From positions 620,001-684,000 of the forward strand of contig NZ_JAXMIH010000023.1 of assembly GCF_034366625.1 (NCBI RefSeq): DNA of 64,000 nucleotides, read 5' to 3'. The notes under the pieces were generated by a model. That model was not told where the DNA came from, did no database searches, and saw nothing but the letters and a program-made list of their open reading frames with translations. Source of the stretch: Prosthecobacter sp. (lineage in GTDB: Bacteria > Verrucomicrobiota > Verrucomicrobiia > Verrucomicrobiales > Verrucomicrobiaceae). Below, one piece after another: positions 16,213-24,698 of the stretch (position 1 is its first letter; every line of letters starts with the position of its first letter). A program made the position numbers and the translations under genes.

Positions 16213-19068
16213 ATGCGCCGCCTCCTTTTCCTTCTCAGCGTTCCTGCCCTCGCCGCCGACCTCCCGCCCGACAAAGGCAACACCATTCCCGAAAGCGGCA
16301 AACGTCCCGTCGTCTTGACCGGCAAATCATCGCTCGCGTTGCCGAAGCACGACCTGCCTGAAGGCTACACACTCAGCGTCGCCGCCGCCGCGCCGCTCGT
16401 CACCCATCCCATCATGGGCTGTCTGGATGACAAGGGCCGTCTCTTCGTCGGCGACGGCGTCGGCGTGAATTGGAACAAGAAACAGCTCGAGGAGAGTCCG
16501 CCCAACCGCGTTCTCATGCTCGAAGACACCGATCACGACGGCACCTTCGACAAAAGCACCGTCTTCGCCGACAAGATGACCTTCCCGCAGGGCGCGTGCT
16601 GGTTGAACGGCAGCCTCTACGTCGGCTCTCCTCCCGGCATCTGGAAACTCACCGACACCGACAACGACGGCGTCGCCGACCAGCGCGAGATGATCGTCGG
16701 CGGCTTCGACTACACCGGCAACGCCGCCGACATCCACGGCCCCTTTTTGCATCCGAACGGCCGTCTCTACTGGTGCCACGGTCGTAAAGGCCACGACGTG
16801 AAGCAGAAGGATGGCACGCCCGTCGATGCCTCGCTCGCCTGCGGCATCTGGAGCTGCCAACCCGATGGCAGCGACGTTGCCTGGCACTCGCTTGGTTGCG
16901 GTGACAACCCCGTCGAAGTCGATTTCACTCCCGAAGGCGACATCATCGGAGTCCAGAATCTCTATTACTCGCAACCACGCGGCGACACCATTGTCCACTG
17001 GCTCTACGGCGGCGTCTATGAGCGCCCCGACCAGCTCAAAGCCATCGCCCATCTGCCACGCACGCTGGAGACGATGCCCGTCATGTACAACTTCGGCCAC
17101 GTCGCCGTGAGCGGCTGCTGCTTCTGGCGCGGCTATCCAACAGCGAACAGCGAACAGCGAACCGAGAACTTTCTTGTCACCCACTTCAACACCCAGCGCC
17201 TCGTCCGCATGGAGCTCACCCCCAGCGGCAGTACCTACAAGGCCGTCGAGAACGAATTTCTCAAACTCCACAACCCCGACATCCACCTCACCGACGTGAT
17301 GGAAGACCCGCGCGACGGCTCCCTCCTCCTCATCGACACCGGCGGCTGGTTCCGCATCGGCTGCCCCAGCAGCCTGATGGCGAAGTCGGATCTGCTTGGT
17401 GCCGTGTATCGCATTAAGCCGAAGCAACATAGGATCAAGTCACCCGAACTCCATGAAATCGCAGCGTCACTCGGTAAACCCTTAGATCAATCTGTGGCAG
17501 CCACGATATCGTCCGATGCCCCATTCGATGTGAGAAGAGCTTGCGATGCCATTGCCTTCCGAGGCCGCATCCTCGACGACGAGAAAAAGGCTCTGAGAAG
17601 ACTCCTTGCCAGCGGCAAACTCGATTCTCCCGCTGAACATTCAGCCGTTCATGCCGCCATCACGGTCCGACTGGGTCTCAATCCGAAGGAGGTAAGCAGT
17701 GCCTCAGGACTGCGTTGCTACCTTCGCGTGGCCAGCCAGATCGCCGAAAAGGAGAGATCGGAAGGCCATCGGCAGCTTTTAAATGCGGCGCTTCAGCTCA
17801 TCGACGATCCCGCCACGAACGCACTGAACATGCTCCTCAACCAAGCCAATGCAGACGACACCGTCGGCGCACAAATCGCAAAATGGTCGTCAAAGGCTTC
17901 GATCTCAGATGCTGAGCTGCATGCCTTGACTGTGGCAGGCGTAAAACTGATCGGTCAGACAAATGCCAATATCGCGGTGGCGCGACTCCTGGCTCATAAA
18001 AGCACCACTGCGCGAACAGCAGGCCTCAACATCCTCGCCTCCCAAACCACCGGCACCACCAACGACGCCTGGCTCCCCACGCTCGACAAACTCTTGGCCG
18101 ACGCCCCCACGCCGCTCGTTCTCGATGCAATCAAGAAACTCAAGTCCCCGCACTTCGATGCCGCGCTCCAGGCCATCGCGAACGACGCCAAACGCCCGCT
18201 CGCCATTCGCCTGAAGGCCCTCGACTCCGCTAAATCGGTGAAACTCACTGGCGAAACCTTCGACATGGTCAAAAACGTCCTCGCCGATGCTGGATCATCC
18301 TCTGCGGCGAAAATTCAGGCGGCGGGCATGCTCGCCACTGCGCCCATCGCGAAGGAGCAGATGGCGGCCATCGCGCCGCTTTTGGCCTCGGTGGGACCGG
18401 TGGAGCTGAAAACGCTGCTGCCGCTGCTCAAACGCCACAAAGACGCCGAGATCGCCAAGACACTCGCTCGTGAAATCGCCAAGAATCCGGCGATTGCCAG
18501 CCAGCAGGAGAGTTTGTACCGCACCGCGCTCGCCGATTTGCCTCCGGAGATTTTCGAAACGATCATCCTGCCCGCCTACACTGCCGCCGCCGCCGCCACC
18601 GAAGCCAAAAAACGCCAGCTTGGTCCGCTGGCCGACAAAGTCCTCGCCAGCGGCAACGCTGTGAATGGCAGGAAGCATTTCGACACCGGCAAAGGCACCT
18701 GCATCGCCTGCCACAAGATCGGCGATGTCGGCCGCCCCATCGGTCCCGATCTCTCCCACATCGGCGCGATCCGCACCGAGCGCGATCTGCTCGAAAGCAT
18801 CCTCTTTCCCAGCAATACGCTTTCTCGCGATTACGAAGCACACGTCATCGAAACCAGTGACGGCCAGAGCACCATGGGCGTCATTAAATCTCACACTGCC
18901 GAAGGCCTGCTCGTCGTGGACGTCGCCGGCCAGGAGAAAACCATCGCCCATCAAGCCATCACAGGAGACACAACACTCACGACCAGCCTCATGCCGCTGG
19001 GCCTTGATCAAACCTTGCCCGAGCCGGAACTGCTCGATCTCGTGGCGTGGCTGCGGAGTTTGAAGTAG
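16213..19068 (+). CDS. PVC-type membrane-bound dehydrogenase/cytochrome c protein (first copy)
   Basis: A 951-aa secreted protein with a short signal peptide (MRRLLFLLSVPALAA). Residues about 50-410 form the beta-propeller of the PVC-type dehydrogenase domain, with calcium-binding-like loops EDTDHDGTFDKS and TDTDNDGVADQ. HEAT-like helical repeats follow (about 430-800), then a c-type cytochrome domain with CIACH at 830-834 and a distal Met in SLMPLG. The substrate is unknown; such proteins are expected to oxidise sugars or alcohols in the periplasm. A heptamer repeat is embedded in frame near residue 310, codon usage in 17420-17990 differs from the flanks, and the stop codon lies inside a REP hairpin. 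A relative is at 21583-24684. Confidence 0.92.
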   Translation: MRRLLFLLSVPALAADLPPDKGNTIPESGKRPVVLTGKSSLALPKHDLPEGYTLSVAAAAPLVTHPIMGCLDDKGRLFVGDGVGVNWNKKQLEESPPNRVLMLEDTDHDGTFDKSTVFADKMTFPQGACWLNGSLYVGSPPGIWKLTDTDNDGVADQREMIVGGFDYTGNAADIHGPFLHPNGRLYWCHGRKGHDVKQKDGTPVDASLACGIWSCQPDGSDVAWHSLGCGDNPVEVDFTPEGDIIGVQNLYYSQPRGDTIVHWLYGGVYERPDQLKAIAHLPRTLETMPVMYNFGHVAVSGCCFWRGYPTANSEQRTENFLVTHFNTQRLVRMELTPSGSTYKAVENEFLKLHNPDIHLTDVMEDPRDGSLLLIDTGGWFRIGCPSSLMAKSDLLGAVYRIKPKQHRIKSPELHEIAASLGKPLDQSVAATISSDAPFDVRRACDAIAFRGRILDDEKKALRRLLASGKLDSPAEHSAVHAAITVRLGLNPKEVSSASGLRCYLRVASQIAEKERSEGHRQLLNAALQLIDDPATNALNMLLNQANADDTVGAQIAKWSSKASISDAELHALTVAGVKLIGQTNANIAVARLLAHKSTTARTAGLNILASQTTGTTNDAWLPTLDKLLADAPTPLVLDAIKKLKSPHFDAALQAIANDAKRPLAIRLKALDSAKSVKLTGETFDMVKNVLADAGSSSAAKIQAAGMLATAPIAKEQMAAIAPLLASVGPVELKTLLPLLKRHKDAEIAKTLAREIAKNPAIASQQESLYRTALADLPPEIFETIILPAYTAAAAATEAKKRQLGPLADKVLASGNAVNGRKHFDTGKGTCIACHKIGDVGRPIGPDLSHIGAIRTERDLLESILFPSNTLSRDYEAHVIETSDGQSTMGVIKSHTAEGLLVVDVAGQEKTIAHQAITGDTTLTTSLMPLGLDQTLPEPELLDLVAWLRSLK
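17139..17170. repeat. Heptamer repeat (AACAGCG)3-AACCGAG inside the first PVC cytochrome
   Basis: Three AACAGCG units and one AACCGAG unit followed by AACT run in frame through the propeller domain and encode a NSEQRTEN-type peptide. The last 14 bases (GCGAACCGAGAACT) recur exactly, in opposite orientation, in the second PVC cytochrome at 22902-22915. Heptanucleotide tandem repeats are otherwise best known from cyanobacteria (STRR sequences). Confidence 0.8.
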
Positions 19069-19118
19069 CACGGACATTCTTGTCCGTGTCCGAATCACGG
19101 GCTGGAAGCCCGTGCTAC
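19065..19118. repeat. GTAG-type REP pair (BIME-like) over the stop codon of the first PVC cytochrome
   Basis: The left element is GTAG (19065-19068) plus stem CACGGACA, loop TTCT and arm TGTCCGTG (to 19088). The right element, inverted, is CACGGGCT, loop GGA and AGCCCGTG (19096-19114), then CTAC (19115-19118). Two GTAG-hairpins facing each other is the structure of a REP pair mobilised by RAYT transposases in other bacteria. The TAG stop codon of the cytochrome is part of the left GTAG. Confidence 0.85.
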
Positions 19119-19121
19119 GCT

Positions 19122-20006
19122 TCACTCTGACAGCAGCAGCCGTTTCGCCGCCTGGAGATGCTTCTTCTGCTCCTCCGGCAGCTCGGGATACTTCAGTTTC
19201 ATCGTCTGCATCTCGGCCAGAATCGCCGCGCTGACGATGAGGCGCATGTTTTTCTTGTCGTCGGCGGGCACGACATACCAGGGGCATTCGTCGGTGGCGG
19301 TGGTGCGGATGGCGTCCTCGTAGGCCACCATGTAGTCCTTCCAGTGGGAACGTTCCTTCACGTCGCCCTCCTCGAACTTCCAGTTCTTGCTGGGCGTGTC
19401 GATGCGGGCCAGAAAACGCTTCTTCTGCTCCTCCTTCGACACATGCAGAAAAAACTTCACGATGCGGATGCCATTGCGGTGACAGTAGCTTTCCAGATTG
19501 CCGATGTCTTTGAGCCGGTCGGCGAAAAGTTTCTTCAAGCTCTTGGTCGTCGCGCCTGGCAGGCGTTGAATCTTGGTCACAATCTCGGGATGAATGCGGC
19601 AGACGAGCACCTCCTCGTAGTAGCTGCGGTTGAAGATGCCGATGCGCCCGCGTGGCGGCAGCACGCGGGTGGTGCGCCAGAGGAAGTCATGATCGAGCTC
19701 GTCATCCGTGGGCCGTTTGAAGGCATGCACCTCCACGCCCTGTGTGTTCACCCCGCTCATCACATGCTTGATCGTGCTGTCCTTCCCGGCGGCGTCCATG
19801 GCCTGAAACACCAGCAGCAAGCCCTGCCGGTTCTGCGCATACATCTTCTGCTGCAAGTCGTCGATCTCCATGCGGAACTCGGCGATGAGTGATTCGTAGT
19901 GCGCGTCATCACGGTACACATCCTTCACCTTGGTCCGCGCCTTCTTGATGCGAAACGGTCTGCCATCGGGCACGCGGAAGTCTTCGAGATCGAGCTTGAG
20001 TTTCAT
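19122..20006 (-). CDS. ppk2: Polyphosphate kinase 2 family protein (polyP:nucleotide phosphotransferase)
   Basis: A 294-aa cytoplasmic enzyme of the PPK2 family, which transfers phosphate between polyphosphate and AMP or ADP. The P-loop-like motif FQAMDAAGKDSTIKHV, the lid sequence KRPTDDELDHDFLWR, the RSYYEEVLVCRIHPE block and the C-terminal WYVVPADDKKNMR are all typical. The single-domain length is usual for PPK2. The start is taken at the ATG at 20006 (MKLKLDLEDF), since the 12 further upstream codons look non-coding and would reach into the divergent gene. Nucleotide preference cannot be decided here. Its 3' end lies 3 bp from the REP pair. Confidence 0.92.
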   Translation of the reverse strand: MKLKLDLEDFRVPDGRPFRIKKARTKVKDVYRDDAHYESLIAEFRMEIDDLQQKMYAQNRQGLLLVFQAMDAAGKDSTIKHVMSGVNTQGVEVHAFKRPTDDELDHDFLWRTTRVLPPRGRIGIFNRSYYEEVLVCRIHPEIVTKIQRLPGATTKSLKKLFADRLKDIGNLESYCHRNGIRIVKFFLHVSKEEQKKRFLARIDTPSKNWKFEEGDVKERSHWKDYMVAYEDAIRTTATDECPWYVVPADDKKNMRLIVSAAILAEMQTMKLKYPELPEEQKKHLQAAKRLLLSE

Positions 20007-20104
20007 GAGAGTGAGATCGGAGCTCCTCAGGCATAACAGCAATGCCGCGTCATGAACAGAACGAACTGCAAGAAGGCGGCCACGCCGCGAGTTTTGTCGC
20101 CTTC

Positions 20105-21586
20105 ATGCTCAGCCGTCTCCTCGCAATCACTTTCCTTCTCGCCAGCAGCGCCATGGCGCAGGTGAGCGGTGATGTTTCGGACCTGAAGGCGGGGCTGGTG
20201 GCGAAGTGGGATGAGGTGATGCCATTGGACACGGAAAAGATTTTGAGACTGCCTGCGGATGCTGAGGGAATGAAGCTGGAGGACTTCTCCGTGGCGTTTG
20301 TGTTCCAAGTCGAAAAGCAGCCAGACATCGAACACGGCAGTCACATTATGGCCATGGCCAACGAATCTCAGAACGGACTGCTGGACTGGCATCTTGGTCC
20401 GAAGGGCTTTTCCATCACGCTCGAAGGCCGGGGATTGGGGCATCCTGTTTCCGTCTCATCGCCGATGGAAGGCCGGTGGTGGCATGTGGTGCTCAATGTG
20501 AAAAGAGACGCCAGACAGGCGCTTTCTGGCATTTGGGTAAACGGTGTCGAGATGAGTTCTTGGCGTGAAGCCCTTGTTCCCATCGTGCTCGCCAAAGCCT
20601 TGTTTGATCCGTCCAGTCGAGGACTGGGCGGCCAGATCGCCAACCTGCGGCTCTACAATCGCGCTTTGACCCGCCCGGAAATCCTCGAACTCGCTTCCAT
20701 GCCGCCGATGGCGGGTTTGAAGCCGAAACTGGAGCCTTATGCAGGTTCGATGAAGCTGATGACGGAAGAAGTCATCGCCGTGCTCGGTGGCACGGAGGCT
20801 GTGGCGATGATGGAAGACGGGACGATGGAGGCGATGCTGATGACACAGTTTCCCGGCAGCCGCGTGAAAGTGCGGAATCTGGCATGGGAAGCGGACACGG
20901 TGTTCCGCATGGATCGTCCGATGAACTTCGGCGGCTTGAAGCAGCAGATTCAGCGAGCGCAGACGACTTCCGTGATGCTGATGTTCGGACGACAGGAGTG
21001 TTTAGAACGTGGCGAGGCCGGTTTGGCGGAGTTTCGGGCTGCGCTGGAAAAAATCGTGGCCGTTTGCGCGGAGGTGACACCTCGATTGGTGTTGGTGGAG
21101 CCGCTGGCGTTTGAAGGTGAGCTGACCAAGCACAACGCGACGCTGAAGAGGTATGCGGGGGTCATGGCTGAGATCGCGAAGCAGCATGCGGCCTTGTTCG
21201 CGGCTCAAGATGCTGATTTGAAACCGGGATCGACACGAGATGGCCTGAATCTGACTTCCACTGGAGCGGCACAGCTTGGTATGAGTGTGGCGGCGTTGTG
21301 GAATGGCGATTCAAAATCGCCACCCCGGGGCGGCGATTTGCAAACGCCGGATGCGCGCTTGAAGGCGCTGATCGGCGAGAAGAACACGCTTTGGCATCGC
21401 TACTGGCGTCCGGCGAACTGGGCATTCCTGCATGGGGATCGCACGGCGCAGCCGAGCAGCCGGGATCACACCGATCCGACGCAGCGCTGGTTTCCGGGTG
21501 AAGTGGAGCAATTCAAACCGCTGATCGAAGCGAAGGAGAACGAGATATGGAAACTGGCGAACGATCTGGGAGGCAAGCTGCCGTGA
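20105..21586 (+). CDS. Secreted LamG-like/SGNH-hydrolase-like protein
   Basis: A 493-aa exported protein with signal peptide MLSRLLAITFLLASSAMA. Residues about 35-205 look like a concanavalin/LamG sandwich (DFSVAFVFQVEKQPD; WWHVVLNVKRDARQA; LRLYNRALTRPEI). The rest (about 220-400) resembles an SGNH esterase, with a terminal DGLNLTSTGA motif matching the family's Asp/His block, although a clear GDS nucleophile near its beginning is not obvious (VLGGTEAV at that place). A REP-like insertion encodes residues near 400-415. It is translationally close to the second PVC cytochrome, suggesting joint breakdown of a substituted carbohydrate. Partner and substrate are inferred. Confidence 0.7.
   Translation: MLSRLLAITFLLASSAMAQVSGDVSDLKAGLVAKWDEVMPLDTEKILRLPADAEGMKLEDFSVAFVFQVEKQPDIEHGSHIMAMANESQNGLLDWHLGPKGFSITLEGRGLGHPVSVSSPMEGRWWHVVLNVKRDARQALSGIWVNGVEMSSWREALVPIVLAKALFDPSSRGLGGQIANLRLYNRALTRPEILELASMPPMAGLKPKLEPYAGSMKLMTEEVIAVLGGTEAVAMMEDGTMEAMLMTQFPGSRVKVRNLAWEADTVFRMDRPMNFGGLKQQIQRAQTTSVMLMFGRQECLERGEAGLAEFRAALEKIVAVCAEVTPRLVLVEPLAFEGELTKHNATLKRYAGVMAEIAKQHAALFAAQDADLKPGSTRDGLNLTSTGAAQLGMSVAALWNGDSKSPPRGGDLQTPDARLKALIGEKNTLWHRYWRPANWAFLHGDRTAQPSSRDHTDPTQRWFPGEVEQFKPLIEAKENEIWKLANDLGGKLP
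21305..21348. repeat. Hairpin repeat embedded in the LamG/SGNH-like gene
   Basis: GGCGATT, loop CAA, AATCGCC (21305-21321) is followed by the CCCCGGGG palindrome and a second, looser arm GGCGATTTGCAAACGCC (to 21348). It is read in frame as a SKSPPRGGDLQ peptide that breaks the surrounding protein pattern. It looks like a palindromic mini-repeat inserted in coding DNA. Confidence 0.65.
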
Positions 21587-24500
21587 AGTTCATGAAGGGA
21601 GCGCGGGCACTCCTGTCCGCTTTTGGAAGCGTTATGTGGCGGGCAGGAGTGCCCGCGCTCCTCTCGATGAGCATCGCGTTCGCCCAGCAAGCGAAGAAGA
21701 AAGGCATCTCCGTCGGCGAACCACCGGCGGATCATTCGCCGGAGGCGGAGCTAAAATCGTTCAAGGTGCTCGATGGCTTCGAGGTGAACCTGTTTGCGAG
21801 CGAGGCGGACGGAATTCCGAATCCGATCGCGATCCGTTGGGATGAACGCGGGCGCTTGTGGGTGTTGCAGACGAGTGACTATCCGCAGGCGAAGCCGGGG
21901 ACAGTGTCGGATGACAAGATCATCATTCTGGAGGATACGAATCACGATGGTCGCGCCGACAAGAGCACAGTCTTCACCGGTGGACTGAGTCAGCCGATGG
22001 GCATGGAGCTCGCGCCGCGTGATGCGGGGGTGAAATCGCCCAACGGGCACTCGGTGTATGTGGGCGAGGGCGAGAAGCTGTGGCTGATGCACGATGACGA
22101 TGGCGATGATCGCGTGGACCGGCGTGAGGTGGTGTTCAGCGGCTTCGGCACGGGGGATACACATCAGTGCCTGAACAGCTTCATCTGGGCGCCGGATGGG
22201 GCGCTGGTGATGCATCAGGGGCTGCACTGCTACTCGCGCGTGACAACGGTGCATGGCACGAAGACGCTCTACGGCGCGGGCTTCTGGCACTACTACCCGA
22301 AGAGCGGTCGGCTGAATCCGTATCCAACCGGCATGCCGGCGAATGCCTGGGGCACGGCCTTCACGAAATGGGGCCAGCCAATCATGGTGGCGGGCGCGGC
22401 AGGCATGTTTTGGGCGCGGCCGATGGAGGTGAGCACGTCGCTGGAGGAAGACTCGCATGTTTCCAATCGCCACGGCATCCCCCATTTCCTGCTGGAGCGC
22501 TTTCAACTGCCCTACAGCGGCCAGATCATCAAGACGGACGGCCTGCGGAAGTTCTGCGGCGTAGACATCGTGGGGAACACGCACTGGCCGGAGTCGATGC
22601 AGGAGGAAGTCATCAGCGGCGGGTTCTTTGAGAACGCGGTGTATCGCCACAAGCTCATACCGCACAGCGAATTCCCCAGCGGCATGGAGGCGGTGGAGCA
22701 GCCCGCGCTCATCACCAGCGACAACGTGGCCTTCCGGCCGATTGACGTGCGCTTCGGCCCGGAAGGCGCGCTCTACATCGCCGACTGGTATGATCCGATC
22801 ATCGGCCACTATCAGGCGAGTTTCCGGCATCCGAACCGGGATGCGAAGCATGGACGGATTTGGCGCGTGGTGGCGAAGGGGAGAGCCAGTTCTCAGTTCT
22901 CAGTTCTCGGTTCGCAGTTGAGCAATGCGGAACTGCTGAAGACGTTGGAACGGGGTGATCGCTGGCATCAGTATCAAGCGCAGCGGGAGTTGGCGGGGCG
23001 GTCGGGTACTGAGGTTGTGAAGGAGCGGGCGGTTGTATCGGAATCCGACCTGTTTGGGGAGCAAGGCACACTTGGATACGACCACACCCGGGTTGCATGG
23101 CAGATGCACATGATTCATGAACAGCCCAATGAGCAATTGCGAATAGGTTTGCATTCCGACGATCCCTGGCGGCGCGTGCTGGCGGCCCGTTGTCTGGGAC
23201 AATGGTATCCTGTCGATGATGGCGACTACAATCTCAGGAGGCTTGTTTTGGATGATGTAGCCATTGTTCGTCTCGAAGCCGTTGTTGCCGCTGCGAAAAT
23301 CGATTCACCCACAGCCATTAAAACAGCTTTGGAAGTTCTGGACAAGCCGATGGACAGTTTCATTGAGCGGGCGTTGTGGCTGGCGGTGCATGCGACGGCA
23401 CCGCAGTGGAAGAGGCCGCCGTTCGAGATTTTGAACTCGCTGCCGCCGAAGCATCTGGCGTTTTTGGTGGAGAAGGAGGGCAGCGCGGAGTTGCTGGGCG
23501 TGGTGCGCACGATGCTGGCGCAGAAGGGCGAGACGATGCCGCCCGAGACGCGGCGTGGGCTGGTGGTGGCGCTGGTGCGCAAGGGTGAGCCGAATGACAT
23601 GCTGATGGCGCTGAAGCTGGGCGTGAAAGATCAGGCGGTGCTGGAGGATTTGGCGGCTGCGGCTGCGCAACGTGACCTCAAGACGCCGGAAGGGGCGGAA
23701 GCGGTGCTGCTGGGGATTTTGAAGGACGGGAACGAGGCGCAAAAGGTGGCGGCGTGCGCGCTGGCGGGCGCTTGGCGGCTTAGGAGCGCGGATGCCCTCA
23801 TCCGCGAGCTTTTGAAGGCGGGTGAGGGCACCCGCGCTCCGGCTTTGATGGCGCTCTCACGATTGGGTGAGCCGGTGGAGACGTTTGAAGGCTTCGTAAA
23901 GGACGCAAAGCAATCGTGGCCGGTGCGCACAGCGGCTTTGACGGTGCTGGCGGAGAAAAAGCCGGTGGTAGCAGGTCAATTGGCGGCAGAGACGATTTCG
24001 AGCATCACAGACGCGGAAGCGATGCGGGCGTGGCTGGCATCGTTGTTGTCGCGTGAGGCCTCCCTTGCGGCCTTGGCGAAGGCCTTGGATACCAAGCCGT
24101 GCTCCTCTGAAGCGGCGAAGCTGGCGATGACCGTGCTGACAGCGGCAGGCCGTGGCGATGCGGTGCTGACGACGGCGTTCGGGAAGATTTTGGGCGTGAA
24201 GAATGTGGTGCCGGCTTATGACGCGACCTGGGTGATCGCTTTGGCGGCGGAAGTGAAGGCCAATGGTGATGCGGTGAAGGGAAAGGCCGTTTTCCATGCG
24301 CCGCTGTCGGGCTGCGTCGCGTGTCACAAGATCGGCGGCCAGGGCGGCATCGTGGGGCCGGAACTGGACGCGGTAGGACGTGGCGTGCCGGTGGAACTCT
24401 TGATCGAGGCCGTGGTGTGGCCGAATCGACAAATCAAGGAGGGCTATGTGGCGACAACGTTGACGCTGAAGGACGGTCGCAAGCTGCAAGGCTACAAGGT

Positions 24501-24684
24501 GAGCGAGGCGGGCGGGGAACTGCAGTTGCGGGAGCTGGCGAGCGGCCAGACGAGCCGGTTCACGGCGGCGCAAATCGCGGAGAAGCAGGAGGCGGGATCG
24601 CTGATGCCGGAGGGGCTGATCATGAACATGACGCGGGAGGAGTTGCGGGATTTGGTGGCGTATTTGGGTGCGTTGGGAAGATGA
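21583..24684 (+). CDS. PVC-type membrane-bound dehydrogenase/cytochrome c protein (second copy)
   Basis: A 1033-aa secreted protein. The GTG at 21583 overlaps the previous stop (GTGA) and has GGGAGG nine bases upstream; the ATG at 21592 is the alternative. The signal peptide (to about residue 37, SIAFA-QQA) is largely encoded by a REP hairpin pair. The propeller (about 60-440) carries EDTNHDGRADKS and DDDGDDRVDRRE calcium-like loops, then come HEAT-like repeats (about 470-870) and a cytochrome domain with CVACH at 911-915 and MPEGLIMNM near the end. Another REP pair and a heptamer repeat lie in the frame. It is related to the protein at 16213 but clearly diverged. Probable role: periplasmic carbohydrate or alcohol oxidation. 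Confidence 0.92.
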   Translation: MKFMKGARALLSAFGSVMWRAGVPALLSMSIAFAQQAKKKGISVGEPPADHSPEAELKSFKVLDGFEVNLFASEADGIPNPIAIRWDERGRLWVLQTSDYPQAKPGTVSDDKIIILEDTNHDGRADKSTVFTGGLSQPMGMELAPRDAGVKSPNGHSVYVGEGEKLWLMHDDDGDDRVDRREVVFSGFGTGDTHQCLNSFIWAPDGALVMHQGLHCYSRVTTVHGTKTLYGAGFWHYYPKSGRLNPYPTGMPANAWGTAFTKWGQPIMVAGAAGMFWARPMEVSTSLEEDSHVSNRHGIPHFLLERFQLPYSGQIIKTDGLRKFCGVDIVGNTHWPESMQEEVISGGFFENAVYRHKLIPHSEFPSGMEAVEQPALITSDNVAFRPIDVRFGPEGALYIADWYDPIIGHYQASFRHPNRDAKHGRIWRVVAKGRASSQFSVLGSQLSNAELLKTLERGDRWHQYQAQRELAGRSGTEVVKERAVVSESDLFGEQGTLGYDHTRVAWQMHMIHEQPNEQLRIGLHSDDPWRRVLAARCLGQWYPVDDGDYNLRRLVLDDVAIVRLEAVVAAAKIDSPTAIKTALEVLDKPMDSFIERALWLAVHATAPQWKRPPFEILNSLPPKHLAFLVEKEGSAELLGVVRTMLAQKGETMPPETRRGLVVALVRKGEPNDMLMALKLGVKDQAVLEDLAAAAAQRDLKTPEGAEAVLLGILKDGNEAQKVAACALAGAWRLRSADALIRELLKAGEGTRAPALMALSRLGEPVETFEGFVKDAKQSWPVRTAALTVLAEKKPVVAGQLAAETISSITDAEAMRAWLASLLSREASLAALAKALDTKPCSSEAAKLAMTVLTAAGRGDAVLTTAFGKILGVKNVVPAYDATWVIALAAEVKANGDAVKGKAVFHAPLSGCVACHKIGGQGGIVGPELDAVGRGVPVELLIEAVVWPNRQIKEGYVATTLTLKDGRKLQGYKVSEAGGELQLRELASGQTSRFTAAQIAEKQEAGSLMPEGLIMNMTREELRDLVAYLGALGR
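21598..21661. repeat. GGAG-type REP pair encoding the signal peptide of the second PVC cytochrome
   Basis: The left element is GGAG (21598-21601) with stem GCGGGCA, loop CTCC and arm TGTCCGC (to 21620, one G-T mismatch). The right element is inverted: GCGGGCA-GGAG-TGCCCGC (21639-21656) followed by GCGCTCC (to 21661). Both match the single element at 49164-49186. The pair is fully within the reading frame. Confidence 0.85.
22888..22920. repeat. Heptamer repeat (AGTTCTC)3-GGTTCGC inside the second PVC cytochrome
   Basis: Three AGTTCTC units, then GGTTCGC and AGTTG, form a 7-bp-periodic run. Read on the other strand it ends in the same GCGAACCGAGAACT core as the repeat at 17139-17170. It encodes a SSQFSVLGSQLS linker between the propeller and the HEAT region. 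Confidence 0.8.
23783..23840. repeat. GGAG-type REP pair inside the HEAT region of the second PVC cytochrome
   Basis: Left: GGAG (23783-23786), stem CGCGGATG, loop CCCT, arm CATCCGCG (to 23806), a perfect 8-bp stem. Right, inverted: GCGGGTG, AGGG, CACCCGC (23818-23835), then GCTCC to 23840. It is translated in frame as LRSADALIRELLKAGEGT, which fits a helical repeat. Confidence 0.85.
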
Positions 24685-24698
24685 GGAACGGCGGGCCG

